Below are positions 11,489-22,544 of a stretch of 64,000 nt of DNA, in pieces. The notes beneath the pieces are model-generated. The model was not told the origin of the DNA. It was given only the letters and a program-made list of their open reading frames with translations, and did not search any database. Within the stretch, counting starts at the first letter, position 1; every line of letters starts with the position of its first letter. The stretch is taken from the NCBI GenBank assembly GCA_027625915.1, contig JANTQA010000042.1, positions 4,662,001 through 4,726,000 on the forward strand, given 5' to 3'. The stretch comes from Anaeramoeba flamelloides (lineage: Eukaryota > Metamonada > Anaeramoebidae). The position numbers were made by a program, and so were the translations under genes.

Positions 11489-11493
11489 TTAAT

Positions 11494-11555
11494 TTGAGAT
11501 TTTATTGTGCTGTAATTTGGGTTGTGAGTTCGTACCTTAAAAGTGGAACTGAATG
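11494..11555 (+). repeat. Partial copy of the TTCCACTTTTAAGG MITE (right end)
   Basis: The right-end sequence GTACCTTAAAAGTGGAACTG, followed by TA at 11556-11557, matches the ends of the complete copies at 41754-41946 and 55872-56068. Preceding sequence (TTGAGATTTTATTGTG) also aligns with the 41.8-kb copy. The left part is absent or separated by the TTAA element ending at 11488. Confidence 0.5.
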
Positions 11556-11734
11556 TAAGTAAATATTACTTTGATGACTCAAAGCCCATTTTTTGATTTA
11601 AAAGAATGTTGAGCCAAGAAAAATAAATTGGTTTATATTAAATGTTTTTTTTTATAAAAATTTATGATTGGTGAAAAAGCCATTTTCACAATTCAAATTT
11701 AAAATTTACCCCAAAAAAGTTCGAAAACCAAAAT

Positions 11735-11840
11735 CCACTTATTACACTTACTTTCCATTATATCTAAAAATATTCTAGAGTTAATGTTGTTGATATAAAT
11801 ATAACTTTTAGATAAAGTAGAAAGTAAGAATAGCAAGTGG
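11735..11840. repeat. Short hairpin (foldback) element
   Basis: CCACTTATTACACTTACTTT and its continuation (11735-11769) pair with 11806-11840, whose reverse complement starts CCACTTGCTATTCTTACTTT. Both arms run to TATCTAAAA. About 35-bp imperfect arms enclose about 35 bp. Flanking direct repeats are unclear. Probably a miniature foldback element. Confidence 0.5.
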
Positions 11841-12546
11841 TAAAAAAAAAAATAAGTGTAAAATTTCCCTTGTTTTGCTACAGAATTTCTTAAAGTTTTT
11901 GGATCAATAAATATGTTTTTTTAATTTCCTTCAACTTTTTTTTTATTGGTTGAAATCTTTTTTAATTTCTCCTTTCTCTCAATAAATAAAATAATATTTT
12001 GTTTTTAAATTTCCATCAAAACCATAAAAAATAAAAAAATTTGTAATTTTTTGTCTTTTCGTTTAACAGCCATCCGTTGAAGCCCTTTTTTCAATTTACA
12101 ACATTGAGTTTCAGTTCTCACAAAACAGAAAATTCGGATAGCCTTAAAAGTGAAATCAAAATTAAAGTGTCTAAAATCAATTGAATTAAGAGATAATTTT
12201 GTACTTAGAAACTAGATTGTTATATTATTGTGAGGTGCATTACTGAACCACTTTTGTTAGAATGTGGCTGATTTTCAAACCGCTGTCTTTTAATGAAAAT
12301 GGTCAATGTGATTTTTCTGTATCAACAAGGTACAAAAGGTGTCTAAAATTAGTTTAAAAAAATGTTACAAAACATCCGTTTGAATAAATTGAATCTGAGT
12401 TAAAGTTTTCAACCCCAATGCTTTTGGATCTTTGAATAAATAAAAGTTCGTGGGTTTTTTTTTTTTATTGAGAAGAAGAGAAAGTTAAAAGAAAAAAGTG
12501 AGAAAAAATCATAGAAAAATTGTTTAGGTTAGATTGGGATCAGTTA

Positions 12547-13143
12547 TTAATAATAGCCTGTAGCAATGAGGGAAATCAAATTGTTGACAAATTCTGTTTG
12601 AGTTTCGCGATCAATGGTTTCAAACGATGGGACATGTACAAACAACGATTTTGCAAAAGTGAAAGCATGTGTAATTTTCATTGAAGAATAATAGGTGTAA
12701 TTGCAAATATACTTTCCGCAATCAAAAGATTGGGCTGTTTGCGAGCCTAGCTTTTTTGCCAAATTAACGATCTCTATTTTTGTTTGCAGAGAATGGTCTA
12801 AATCCTTTTCGCTGTCAATCTTTGTATGAACAAAGGTATTTTTTTCTTCGTCATAAGAATTTGGCCAATGCTTTTCGTTCACAGCCTGGGTTTCTAAATG
12901 AAAGGCTGAAGATCCCGTATACACACCAAAGTGGACGAAGTAGACCTTTTGTTGTTTTTTTGATGACCTCAATAAGTATTTGTTTTTCATTTCTTCCAAA
13001 TAATTGTCGATTGTGTCGACCCCAACTTTTAAGACTCTTTTCTGAACAATATTCTTATGTTCAAGGTTGTTAATTAAAATTTCTGTTGGGTTTGATGAAA
13101 CATTATGAAAGGAACCAAAACCTGAGACTATTATTTTAATCAT
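12547..13143 (-). CDS. PGPEP1: Pyroglutamyl-peptidase I (peptidase family C15)
   Basis: This cytosolic cysteine peptidase removes N-terminal pyroglutamate from peptides. The 198-residue product is close to the usual 200-215. It opens with the family signature VSGFGSF followed by SSNPTE (residues 6-21). The catalytic triad is visible: Glu84 in HLETQAVNE, Cys147 in CGKYICNYTYYSS and His170 in SLFVHVPSF. This suggests an active enzyme. The ATG at 13143 is the first in frame and directly precedes the conserved first beta strand. It is a single exon. Base composition is less AT-rich than the flanks, as for other host genes here. The short TATA-poor 5' flank gives no clear promoter. Confidence 0.92.
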   Translation of the reverse strand: MIKIIVSGFGSFHNVSSNPTEILINNLEHKNIVQKRVLKVGVDTIDNYLEEMKNKYLLRSSKKQQKVYFVHFGVYTGSSAFHLETQAVNEKHWPNSYDEEKNTFVHTKIDSEKDLDHSLQTKIEIVNLAKKLGSQTAQSFDCGKYICNYTYYSSMKITHAFTFAKSLFVHVPSFETIDRETQTEFVNNLISLIATGYY

Positions 13144-13359
13144 TTGTTTTCACAAAAAAAAAAAAAAACAATTGAAAAAATGATTTGGAAATTAAACAAT
13201 TTCAGAGAATGTGACTGTGTGGAATTTTCTGAGACGTTAAAGAAAAATTACAAGGTAAATACGAAAATGATTAAGGGATAGATCAAACATTTATTATTAT
13301 ATTTTCGTCATCTTTCTCAAAATTAATTCCAAAGCTTTTTTGAAAAAAAATTTGACCCC

Positions 13360-13985
13360 TTATAGATTCACCTCTACAAAGGAAAAGTCTAAAATTAAAG
13401 TGTGCCATTATAAAATGTTAACCACATTCATTCTACGTGGTTTGAATGTCTCTAAAAAATCGATTAGTCAATTAGTATTACTAGATGATCTCATCAATTA
13501 AAAATGATATATGTAAACGTATAAAAAATCAAAATCTTCAGAAAAAAATATGAATTTCAAGACAATTTGAAAGGTTGAATTATCAATGTTTAGACTTCAA
13601 AACAGCAAAATGTTTTTTTCTACATTTTTCGGCGAAATGTAGGTTAATAGTTCAGTAATTATGATTTTTTTAAAAATTCAATAATTAACCAAAAGATTTT
13701 TTGATAATTTATTTATATTGATTTCAAATTTATTGATATTACAATTACCATTATAAAAAAAGAGACAAAAATAATCATTCTTTGTGTTTTTTTTATTTTA
13801 ATAATTATTAACTAAATCTTGAAAATTAAAAAATTAAAAAAATAGTTACTTTTGGAAACTCTAGATCATGATTTTTGGATATTGGAATAATATTATTTGG
13901 GTTACTATCTTTAAATTTGGAAAAGTAATTAAAAAAAAAATTCTAATCTGAAAATTTTTAATAGTGATCGTTAGTAAACAATGTA
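13360..13985 (+). repeat. Dispersed 600-bp repeat, family B copy 1
   Basis: It aligns end to end with 36112-36735 in the same orientation. Shared anchors include GAATGTCTCTAAAAAA, GATTAGT, TAATTATTAACTAAATCTTG (versus TAATTATTGAGTTAATCTTG) and GTTACTTTTGGA (versus TTTACTTTTGGA). Divergence is substantial. No coding sequence or terminal repeat was found; the family is unknown. Confidence 0.65.
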
Positions 13986-14873
13986 AAATTTTAAGGTCTA
14001 ATAATGTATATACTCGATTTTTTATACAGATGAATATTGTGTATCACTAATTTCATTAACTCCCAATTACAACCTACTTTAATTATATACATATATAGAG
14101 TGAAACTAACCAATGAAGGTGTACAATCACAAAATAATAGAGGGGGTAAAGGGGTTACCCTGTTTTAGGTTTAAATTAGTATTATTTTAATTATAAGCTG
14201 ATTGATCTTGTATTGGTATGAATTTTAATAGTGGCCAAAAAGGCAATTTTTGGATTTTTTTTTTTACAAAATCCAAATTGATGAGATTCAGAAAAACATT
14301 CAGGTTGATATTGAATATAAAAATTATGTATTTCAGGTTATTCATTGAAATTTTCATCTATGATTTGATTTTTTATAATGTTTTGAAAAAAAAAATTATT
14401 TTTTTCATTCAGTAAATTATTCAAAACGATAAATATAAATTTCAATTGAAAACTACAAAATCACAATTAATTGATTAAATTTCTTATAATCTATTAGTTT
14501 TCCACTCTTCATTGGATTTGGAAAAAAAAAATGTAAAAATTTAAATTTTTTTTATTAACATTAAAATTCATACTTTGTTGAAGATCGGTCAACAAACAAC
14601 AAAAATAACAAACCTGAAACCCAACACAAAAATAAACTTTTTTCATTTTTCTTGGTTGAAATTCTTATTGAATATCTTAATTTAGGTTGAAATGGACAGT
14701 AATTTTGATTTTAATCATATTCATTATCTTTAATTAAGATCAAGTTGATATAAATTGTTAAAAATTAGATTTTCTGTTTTTTTTTTTTTTCAAATAATAA
14801 TTATTATACTTTTAGGAAAAAAAATTTCCTTATTTTATAATCAAAATAATCAAAAAAACAATTTTTAAATATT

Positions 14874-16111
14874 AGAGGTTTTGATGATAACATATATTGT
14901 CAGGATATTAGCAATATATTTGCAATAGTATTAAAAAATCACCATTAGTCCAACTTTATCATGAAAAATCATAAAATCGCGGAAAATCAAAAAATCACGA
15001 TATTCCTATTATGGTAAAAAAATTATTTTCTTGAAATCACCTTAAAAAATCTCTTGACTTTTACAACACTACCCCCCTTTTAAAAATGTTTGAAAGTGCT
15101 TGCAAGGTCTGTGAATTCTCTTCAAGTGTTTGAAAGTTTTGAAAGACCAAAAACTTTTATAAACGGAATGAGTTTGTTAGTTGTGGAAAAAAAAATTTTT
15201 TTCAATTTTTTTTAACAAAATCTAAAATCTCAAACAAATTTTATGATCAAACTAATAATTACCCATCTCACCAATACACTTGAATATAAAATAGATGTGT
15301 TTTCTTAAAATGTAGTTGTTACCTTCACAATTTTAAATAACCAAAAAGAATAAAGAGTGATTATCCTTCTTATTGGTGATCGATCAAACAAAAACCTCTC
15401 AGCTCTAATTGTATTTTTTGTCCAATACAAAGATGCTCAAAGAAGAAGAAGAAGAAGGCAACAATTATCCAAAAAACCTTAATAATAGGTGATCATTGGC
15501 TAGGATGTTGTGAAAGCTTTTGAATAGATATCCAACCCCTTTTAGCTTTCGGAGAATCTTGAAACTGTTTTAACCCAATAACATATTCTTTCAAGAACAG
15601 GTGAAAGGGTTTGTTGTTTTAGAAGCTAATTATTCAAGGCAATTAACAACACCACCATTAACTGAGAAATTATTTATTTATATTTAGTTCTTATTGTTGT
15701 AGAACTAAAATGATCGATAGGTTTGTCAACTAAACCAAATGAAAAAACAATAAAACTCTTTGATAGAATCCTTGATTGAATCAAATATCTTTTCTGTTGT
15801 TTTTTCAAAGAATGAACTTTTTTTCACCTAATCTATTTTTTGATCAAAAAAAATTTCTTAGTAACAATATTTCTCAAATAGCCCAAAAACCCTTGAACTA
15901 TTATAGCGCAATTACTTTTTAATCGTGATATTTTGGCATTTATCACGATTTCATTATAATTATCGTGGTATTATAGAATATCGTGATTTGTTAAATTCTC
16001 GCGATAATATTGAATATCGCGATTTTCTAAAATATCGTGATTTTCTAATAGAAACCATCGCGATTTTTGTAACTTTATCATGAATTAAGCATGATATCAT
16101 CAAAACCCCTA
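14874..16111. mobile_element. 1.2-kb inverted-ended element rich in ATCGYGAT motifs
   Basis: The ends AGAGGTTTTGATGATA (from 14874) and TATCATCAAAACCCCT (to 16110) are inverted copies with one mismatch. Subterminal regions carry many ATCGCGAT/ATCGTGAT motifs: about seven between 15920 and 16080, and inverted counterparts (ATCGCGG, ATCACGAT) at 14970-15002. Multiple subterminal motifs are typical of transposase-binding arrays in hAT-, Mutator- and foldback-type DNA transposons. No transposase or clear target duplication was seen, so the element is non-autonomous and its superfamily unassigned. Confidence 0.6.
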
Positions 16112-16639
16112 TTTTATCTGAAAAAATAATATAATAAAAAAAAAAAAAGAATTATGAAAAAATATATCTCCTAAAATAAAAATCAAGGTTAATTGTAGTC
16201 AAAGATAATATACTAAATATTATAATTTAGAAAAATATATCCAATCAAAGAAAATTTCTGTTTTTCAAAGTATGGCACAATCAAAAATTCATAGAAAGTT
16301 TTAATTAAAGTAACTGTGGGGTGGTATGTGTGATATCACAAAATGGTCTGTTTAAAAAGAAAATTCAATTACTTTGAGAGTGCTTTTAATCTGAAAAAAA
16401 AAGATTAATAATTGATAAAGAAGAAATATTTTTTAAATATTTATTGAAATATTTGCTATTTTTTTTTTTTTTTGAAAGATAAAAATCAAGTGATGAAAGA
16501 AGAAATGAAAAGATAAAAACGTTTTTTTTGAAAGGAAGAAAAGAAGAAAGAAGAAAGAACGAAAAAAAAAACAAAAAAAGAATCAAAGAATTTTCGAATC
16601 AAAAGCAAGTAGTGCAAACAAAAATTTTGTTCAAAAATC

Positions 16640-18030
16640 TTAATTTTTTTGCTCGACAACTTGATTAAAATCCGTTTTGATCCATTCCCCATCTTGGTTT
16701 TCTTCCCAAAACGAAATGTCTGAGTCACCACAACTAACTGATATTAAATTTGAAGTTAGTGACCAAGAAACATGCCAGACGATATCTGGGAAATCTGATA
16801 ATTTCTTCGGGATCCATCTTGTGGGTTGTTTGGAGTTTTGTTTTGTTGTTTTTTCTTTTGACCAAATTATAACTGTTTGATCTTGTGAACAACTTGCAAT
16901 TACTAGCTTTGTGCTTGTTGTTTGCCGCCATGCGACACATCGAACCCACGAAGTGTGACCGTTTAAAGTTTCTAATAATTTTAAGCCTTTGTTGATCTCA
17001 AATCGCCAAATTTTGACAAGGCTATCCCCACCTCCACTCACAAGTTGACTAAAAATGTATTGTTTGGGTTTTGTTTTTTGTTTGAGTTTTTTAGGTTCAG
17101 TGAATTGATCGGAAAAGGGTTGGTGAATTTAATTAACTAAGAATTGATGAAAAAAAACAAGAAAGATCTCTCAAAATTTTTATTCAAAAAGAATAAACCC
17201 TCTTGGAATATTCAAACTTCAAATTTCAAATTTTCAACGAAAAAAGACAAAAGAACCAAAAAAGGCAACAAAAAATTCAAAAGAAAAAACAAAAAAAAAA
17301 GAAAAGTATTTTACAGTTTGGGTTGATTTTCCTCTGTTTGATCCTGAATGAAAGGCCCCCAACAAACTGAATTTACCCCAACTTGGTGAGACTTGTGTTT
17401 GTTTGTTTTCCATTTGCCATTGATTAAAGACAAAATAACAATGTTGCCATCGGACGATCCACAAGCAAGATGGAGACCAAATTGGAATGGCGCCCAATCG
17501 ACAGAATTGACGGATGAAGAAAAATCTGAAAACTGGTATTCTTGGATCCAATTTTGATTGATTTGCTTCCAAATAATGACACTCCCATCATTGCTACACG
17601 AAGCAAGATGTATTCCAAATTTTGGGTTTGACCAACTAATTTGCCAAACAGGTCCTTCGTGGCTTTTATTCGAAGGTTATTAGTAGATTTTTTTTTTTTT
17701 TTTTTTGAGAAACAATAATAAAAAGGGTATGAAAGAAAATGGACACAGGATTAATTTGAATCAAAAAAAAAAAGCACAAATACAAGAGATTAACGAAATG
17801 TGAAAAGGTGTTTAATTTTGGTTTTATAGCATGTGAAATGTAATTGTGTCATTAAGAGTCAATGAAAAATAAAAGACCTACTCTGTTAATTCAGCAACGA
17901 GGTTTTGCTTTTCTCCATCGATATTAAAAATTTGGATTTTCCCATCAGAAGAACAAGTTGCAACCTGTTTACCATAAAAATCCATTTGTACATCATGAGT
18001 CAAACCTTTTTGTGTTGTTTTTAATTCCAT
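16640..18030 (-). CDS. SEC13: SEC13 (COPII coat / nuclear pore WD40 protein), three exons
   Basis: Sec13 pairs with Sec31 in the outer COPII coat of ER-exit vesicles and also sits in the nuclear-pore Y complex. Exon 1 (18030-17882) begins MELKTTQKG and reads DFYGKQVATCSSDGKIQIF. Exon 2 (17662-17315) reads HEGPVWQISW, LASCSNDGSVIIWK, VNSVDWAPFQFGLHLACGSS and VGVNSVCWGPF. Exon 3 (17048-16640) reads LVSGGGDSLVKIWRF, WVRCVAW, IASCSQDQTVIIW and DIVWHVSWS. These are the six family blades in order. Introns are 219 nt (donor GTAGGT) and 266 nt (donor GTAAAA); both acceptors end in AG and phases join exactly, giving 301 residues against about 300-320 in the family. A CTACTAATAAC sequence upstream of exon 2 looks like a branch site. 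Confidence 0.92.
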
Positions 18031-18420
18031 TTCGTGGATTTTTGAATCGTTAAATTTGAAAGATTAACGAATAAAAAAAATTTAATAAAAATGTAAACCA
18101 AGAAAAAAATGATAGAGATTTTTTTTTCTGAAATATCTCCTAAATTGTGCTTCTTTTGGTATCTGTCGATTAATATGATGAGAAAAGTATTACCTAGGTC
18201 CACGAATATTCTATTGACAATTGTAACTCATTTCAAAACAAGAAATTATCATTTTTTTGATAGAGGCTTTGTGTTCAAAAAACGCGTGTCAAGAGAATAA
18301 AATCAATATTTAAAATGTAAACTCGTTCTTTGACTTTCTTTTATCTAAGTATAATATCTAAGCCAGTTACCAAAAGTATACCAAATTACAAATCAATTCT
18401 GAAGATAAACTCCTTAAGTG

Positions 18421-18590
18421 GTATTTGAATTATAAATCGGAGAAAATTTCCAATTCCTTTACAATTTCTATATTAAATTGAGGTTTCAAAGAAGTAGTTT
18501 AGAGTTTGTAGTCATCGATTTCAATTTGTAAAAAAGGAAATTGAAAATGAAGTGAAAAATTATCCTGTTTATAAGTCTAAAAACAGTATA
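18421..18590 (+). repeat. MITE family C, diverged copy
   Basis: Left end GGTATTTGAATTATAAATC and right part ATGAAGTGAAAAATTATCC through AACAGTA match the TA-flanked element at 48538-48703 along its length. The copy is diverged but the inverted-end layout is retained. Confidence 0.5.
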
Positions 18591-20018
18591 TTTTTCAGTG
18601 ATGTTAGAAATTAGGAATTGAATTTGTTTAAAAGGTTTCATAATTATTGATCCATTCTTTTGAACTTTTTTACATTTTTTTTTTAGTGATTAAGAAAATT
18701 TTCATTAAAATTGTCTCTATTTTTGATTCAAAAATTAAATTTGAACCTTTATTTTTTAGAATTTCTATTTTAAGGTTTGGCCTTTTTGAAATTAATTTCA
18801 TTATTTATTCTAGATAATTGTTTGTTTCTTGGATTATTAAATCTGTATAGGTATTCTAGAAAAAAGAAACACTTCTTTGAAACTAAAACACAAATTTATC
18901 AATACTAAAGGGGTTATTTAAGGGAGTAACCAAAGTAAAGGAAAATTTTTCATTTTTTTACAATTTTGAAGAGGATCAGAAAATAACATTTTTTACTTTG
19001 GTTAACTCATTGATTTTTATTATTTAAAGTACTTCATTTATAAGATTTTTTAAAATTTTTTTCAAAACTCTCAAAGAAATTGCCATAATAGAATGTTGAG
19101 TTGAATTGCTTAAAATAGTTTTCTGAATGTTGAATGTCTTATCTTTTATCCTTTTCTCTACATTCTATCATGGCATTTTATTTTTTCATTTGTTATTTTG
19201 TCATCATTTTTGAGATTTTTTTTATCATAATAACAAAAAGCAATAAAAAATATTTTTTTATCAGTGACATTTGGGATAAATGGTTGTTGTTGAAAAAGAA
19301 AGACAAAATTACAATTGGGAGAATCACCAAGGGAAATAAGAATTAGACTTTAACAGCCAGAATTATTCCAAAAAAAATAATAATTATCCCAAAACATATC
19401 TGGTTGGCTTTTTAACACTTGTATTCTGTGGGATTGAAGAAGTGAATATGATTATATTTTATCAAATTTTAAATCACAAAATAGCTCTAAGTTTTATTCT
19501 AAGAATCTAAAATTATCCCCCCCCCCAAAAAAAAAAAAAAAAATCTCTTTATTATAATAAAAATAAAAGTTGAACCAATATAACCAATTCTTTACTCTAT
19601 TTTTTTTATTTTTTAGCATTACTAAAAAAAAAAATATTTTAGAGAATCTTCAATCATACGCCACTAAAATAAAATAATCTTTTCCCATAGCGCTCAAATT
19701 TCTATCACGTCTTATGGTGTAGTTATCACCTTAAAAATCTTTAAAGATAATTGTTGTTGTTGATCAAATATTTAGAGTTTTTTTATGAAATTAAATTTTT
19801 AATTATTAAAAGGGCGTATAAAAGAAGATTGATCAAAAATTATAGAATTCTTATTGGGGAATTTTCCAAAAATATTAAATATATAAATTGACAATATTTT
19901 AGAATTATGAAGAGGTAAGGCATCAAATTTATATTCACAAAATTGTTTCAATCAAAATCTGTTTTATGTTGGATGGAGTAAGAAAATATCGTTTTTCTTT
20001 TTTTGTTTTTTAGGTGTT

Positions 20019-20990
20019 GTGTTAGGTATATTTCAATGGGACGCATTATTACCTATACTATTTAATATTATTTCACTTTTTATTTTAGTAAAAATAATAC
20101 CAATAAAAAAAAACGGTCAAATGTTTGCAGATAATTTAATTTTAATCATGAAAGGAAATATAAAGCAATAAAATGGAAAATTAAATTCAATATACGAAAT
20201 AATTATAACTCAATTTGGATTGAAACCCAATAAAGACACAATATAAATTTCAAAAGATTTTATCAAAGATTAAATACTTGTATATTTACTTGGATAAATT
20301 TCACATTTAGTATATAATCTGAAGGGCAAAGGAAACTTATAATAATAATAATAAATTCTTCAATATAATTTACTAACAAAAAATTAGACTACTTAAATCT
20401 TGTATATTAATCCCATTAACATATGGATTTAGAAATTTTTAATTCTAAAATAACAACACTAAATTATTTAAATTCTTGGATTAATTCATGTATTACTAAA
20501 ATATGCAAAATAAACAGAACACGCCAGTTCTTATATATAAAACCGAATTTAAATTCGAAAATTTGGTAATTTCAGTCAATAAAAAGAAATTTAAATTCAA
20601 AAAAAAAATCAAAAGAGTTATATCTGCCAAATTTAGAAAAATTAATAAAATTCAACCAAAGAATCAACAATTAATAAATTAGAATTCAAAAAAGCTAAAG
20701 ATTCTTAAAAGAGAAATTTATAAATATAAATACAATGAGTTTCTCAATTCTACCAGTTGGAAGGTAAAAAATATCTTAATATAATAAAAAACCAAAACTC
20801 TATATTTGAAACTAAAAAATATTTAAGTTATCCTTCAAGTCCAATATTGTTAAAATTTAGGTCTTTTACCAACTGCTTAAATAGATATTACTACTTAATA
20901 AATAAAAATCCAAATAAATTTTGTCCCTCTATGTTTAAAATATAAGCAAAGGTGAATTATGGAATATATTGATCATTTTTTATTGAATAT
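20019..20990 (+). mobile_element. Decayed LINE (non-LTR retrotransposon) fragment, copy 1
   Basis: The reverse-transcriptase core is readable: GIFQWDALLPILFNI, corresponding to the usual GxxQGDPLSPLLFN, then QMFADNLILIMK, corresponding to the FADDLILI active-site box with one catalytic Asp replaced by Asn. Farther on, TQFGLKPNKD matches the LKLNPNKT block. Near 20920-20990 a remnant of the C-terminal Cys/His knuckle can be seen (CPS followed by DHFLL). Many stops and frameshifts show it is dead, and the 5' part is missing. A related piece lies at 25665-25925. Confidence 0.8.
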
Positions 20991-21984
20991 GTCCTTCCTA
21001 TGAAAATGATAGATGAATATTTTATAACAAATTAAAAGAAATAAATCTTAATGAAATATATTTAAGCTGTGATAGTCTAAGACAATTTTCATAAATCAAT
21101 AATCGTGAAATCTATGATTTTACGCTTAAATTTCTAAAAGGGAATTTAAGTCTAAGAGCAACTAGAGTGTAATTTACACTTCTTCAACAATAAAAATTAA
21201 AAATATTTAATTTTTTTTGTAAATATTTTTTCATCATCATGATGCGTATTGGAAATTAAAAATCAAACATTTTTTGTCACGAAAGTATAGGAATTATCTA
21301 AGAAATTTTAACTCTTATAATTATAAAAATAAAAACAAAGTAATTAACATAACATATTTTTCGAATCAATAGATAATTTAACCAAGAAAAACATATAATA
21401 AAACAAGATTTTATTTTGCCTTTAGTTTTCTCTATTTAATTTTTTATATTCAAAATTTACAAAAAGGGTTAAAATTGTCTAAATTTAGAATAATATTTGT
21501 TGAAAAATAAATTGAACAAAATTTTCATATAGCTTTTCAATAAAAAATTGTTGAAAAGATCAGAGGTTATTTTCAAACTCTTATAATATGTAAATCAGTT
21601 ATAACCGATTAACTTTTTCCTTTTAGAACTGCTCACTTTGATGATTTATTGAATTACTTTATTCTCTTTCTTTTTTTGAAACGCTTGGCTAAATGAAAAT
21701 TTTGTTTTGATTATTTTACAATTAACAGTAGACATACAATACTCCTCTTGAACAATAAATCAACCTTTTCTCAAGAATTTTATATTTAACCTTAAAATAT
21801 AAAAATATTTTCCAATTTTTTGTATATTTTAAATTGAATCGTTAATCATAAATTCTTGGTTTTTTGAATTTTTTTGTGTTTATATATTGAAACAAACTTA
21901 TTGGAAAGGTAACTTTTCTTGTTTATTTTTCAAAATTTATCCCTTGTATTGGATCTTCAACTTAAAATATTTGAGAGTATAAAA

Positions 21985-22412
21985 GACTATCTAAAATAAA
22001 ACCACCAAAGGAGTCTTACAAATCAAAACATAGGTAAATTAGAATCTTTATTTCTCAAGATCCCAAAGAACTATTAATTTTCAATTGTTAGGAGAATCGG
22101 AAATTTCTACATTATCAGATTCCTTAATTACAAGTTGGCATTGAAAACAGAACTCCAACCATTATTGATAAGACGAGATTTTTTCAGAGGCTTTTATTGG
22201 AAACTTGAAAATACTCCAATTAGAAGAAAACATGGTTAGGTTTTGATTTTTACTACTAACTTACAATTTTCAAATCTAATCAGGCAAAATTACAAATTTA
22301 CGGAAAATTCGAAATATAATTGTTCTTCTGGATCTCAAGAAATAAAGATTCTAATTTACCTATGTTTTGATTGGTAAAACTTACATTGTGACTTTATTTT
22401 TGATAGTCCTTA
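21985..22412. repeat. Foldback MITE with about 50-bp near-perfect core arms
   Basis: AATCAAAACATAGGTAAATT, continuing to AGAATCTTTATTTCTCAAGATCC at 22020-22068, is repeated inverted at 22331-22380 with one or two changes. Weaker pairing extends the arms outward to GACTATC (21985) and GATAGTC (22408). The spacer of about 260 bp has no coding sequence. Target duplications are not clear. Confidence 0.65.
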
Positions 22413-22544
22413 AAAAGTCTTGGATTTTTAAAATTTCAATTCAATAGGGGCAAATAGAGAGGAAAAGAATAAATCAAAAGAATTTCAATCAAAATTTCGA
22501 AAAAATGTTATTTCATTTTTTTCCTATCGGTTGAATTAGTATTT

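Larger units (their letters stand above)
8125..12546. other. AT-rich intergenic stretch with TTAA-flanked elements
   Basis: Between the CK2 beta region and the pyroglutamyl-peptidase gene I find no conserved coding sequence. The stretch contains two inverted-repeat elements flanked by TTAA (8318-9001 and 10266-11488), a small hairpin element (11735-11840) and a partial MITE end (11494-11555). The rest (9006-10240 and 11841-12546) is plain AT-rich sequence with poly-A/T runs. Confidence 0.6.
13144..16639. other. Intergenic stretch between PGPEP1 and SEC13
   Basis: No conserved gene was recognised. The stretch holds one copy of a 600-bp dispersed repeat (about 13360-13985) and an inverted-ended 1.2-kb element with many ATCGCGAT motifs (14874-16111). 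Open frames at 14218-14415 and 16386-16731 are low-complexity and not supported as genes. Confidence 0.6.
18031..22544. other. Intergenic stretch with MITEs and a dead LINE
   Basis: No intact gene was recognised. It contains a MITE copy (about 18421-18590), a decayed LINE fragment (20019-20990) and a long inverted-repeat element (about 21985-22412). Short frames at 18109-18300 and 19134-19346 are not supported. Confidence 0.6.
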
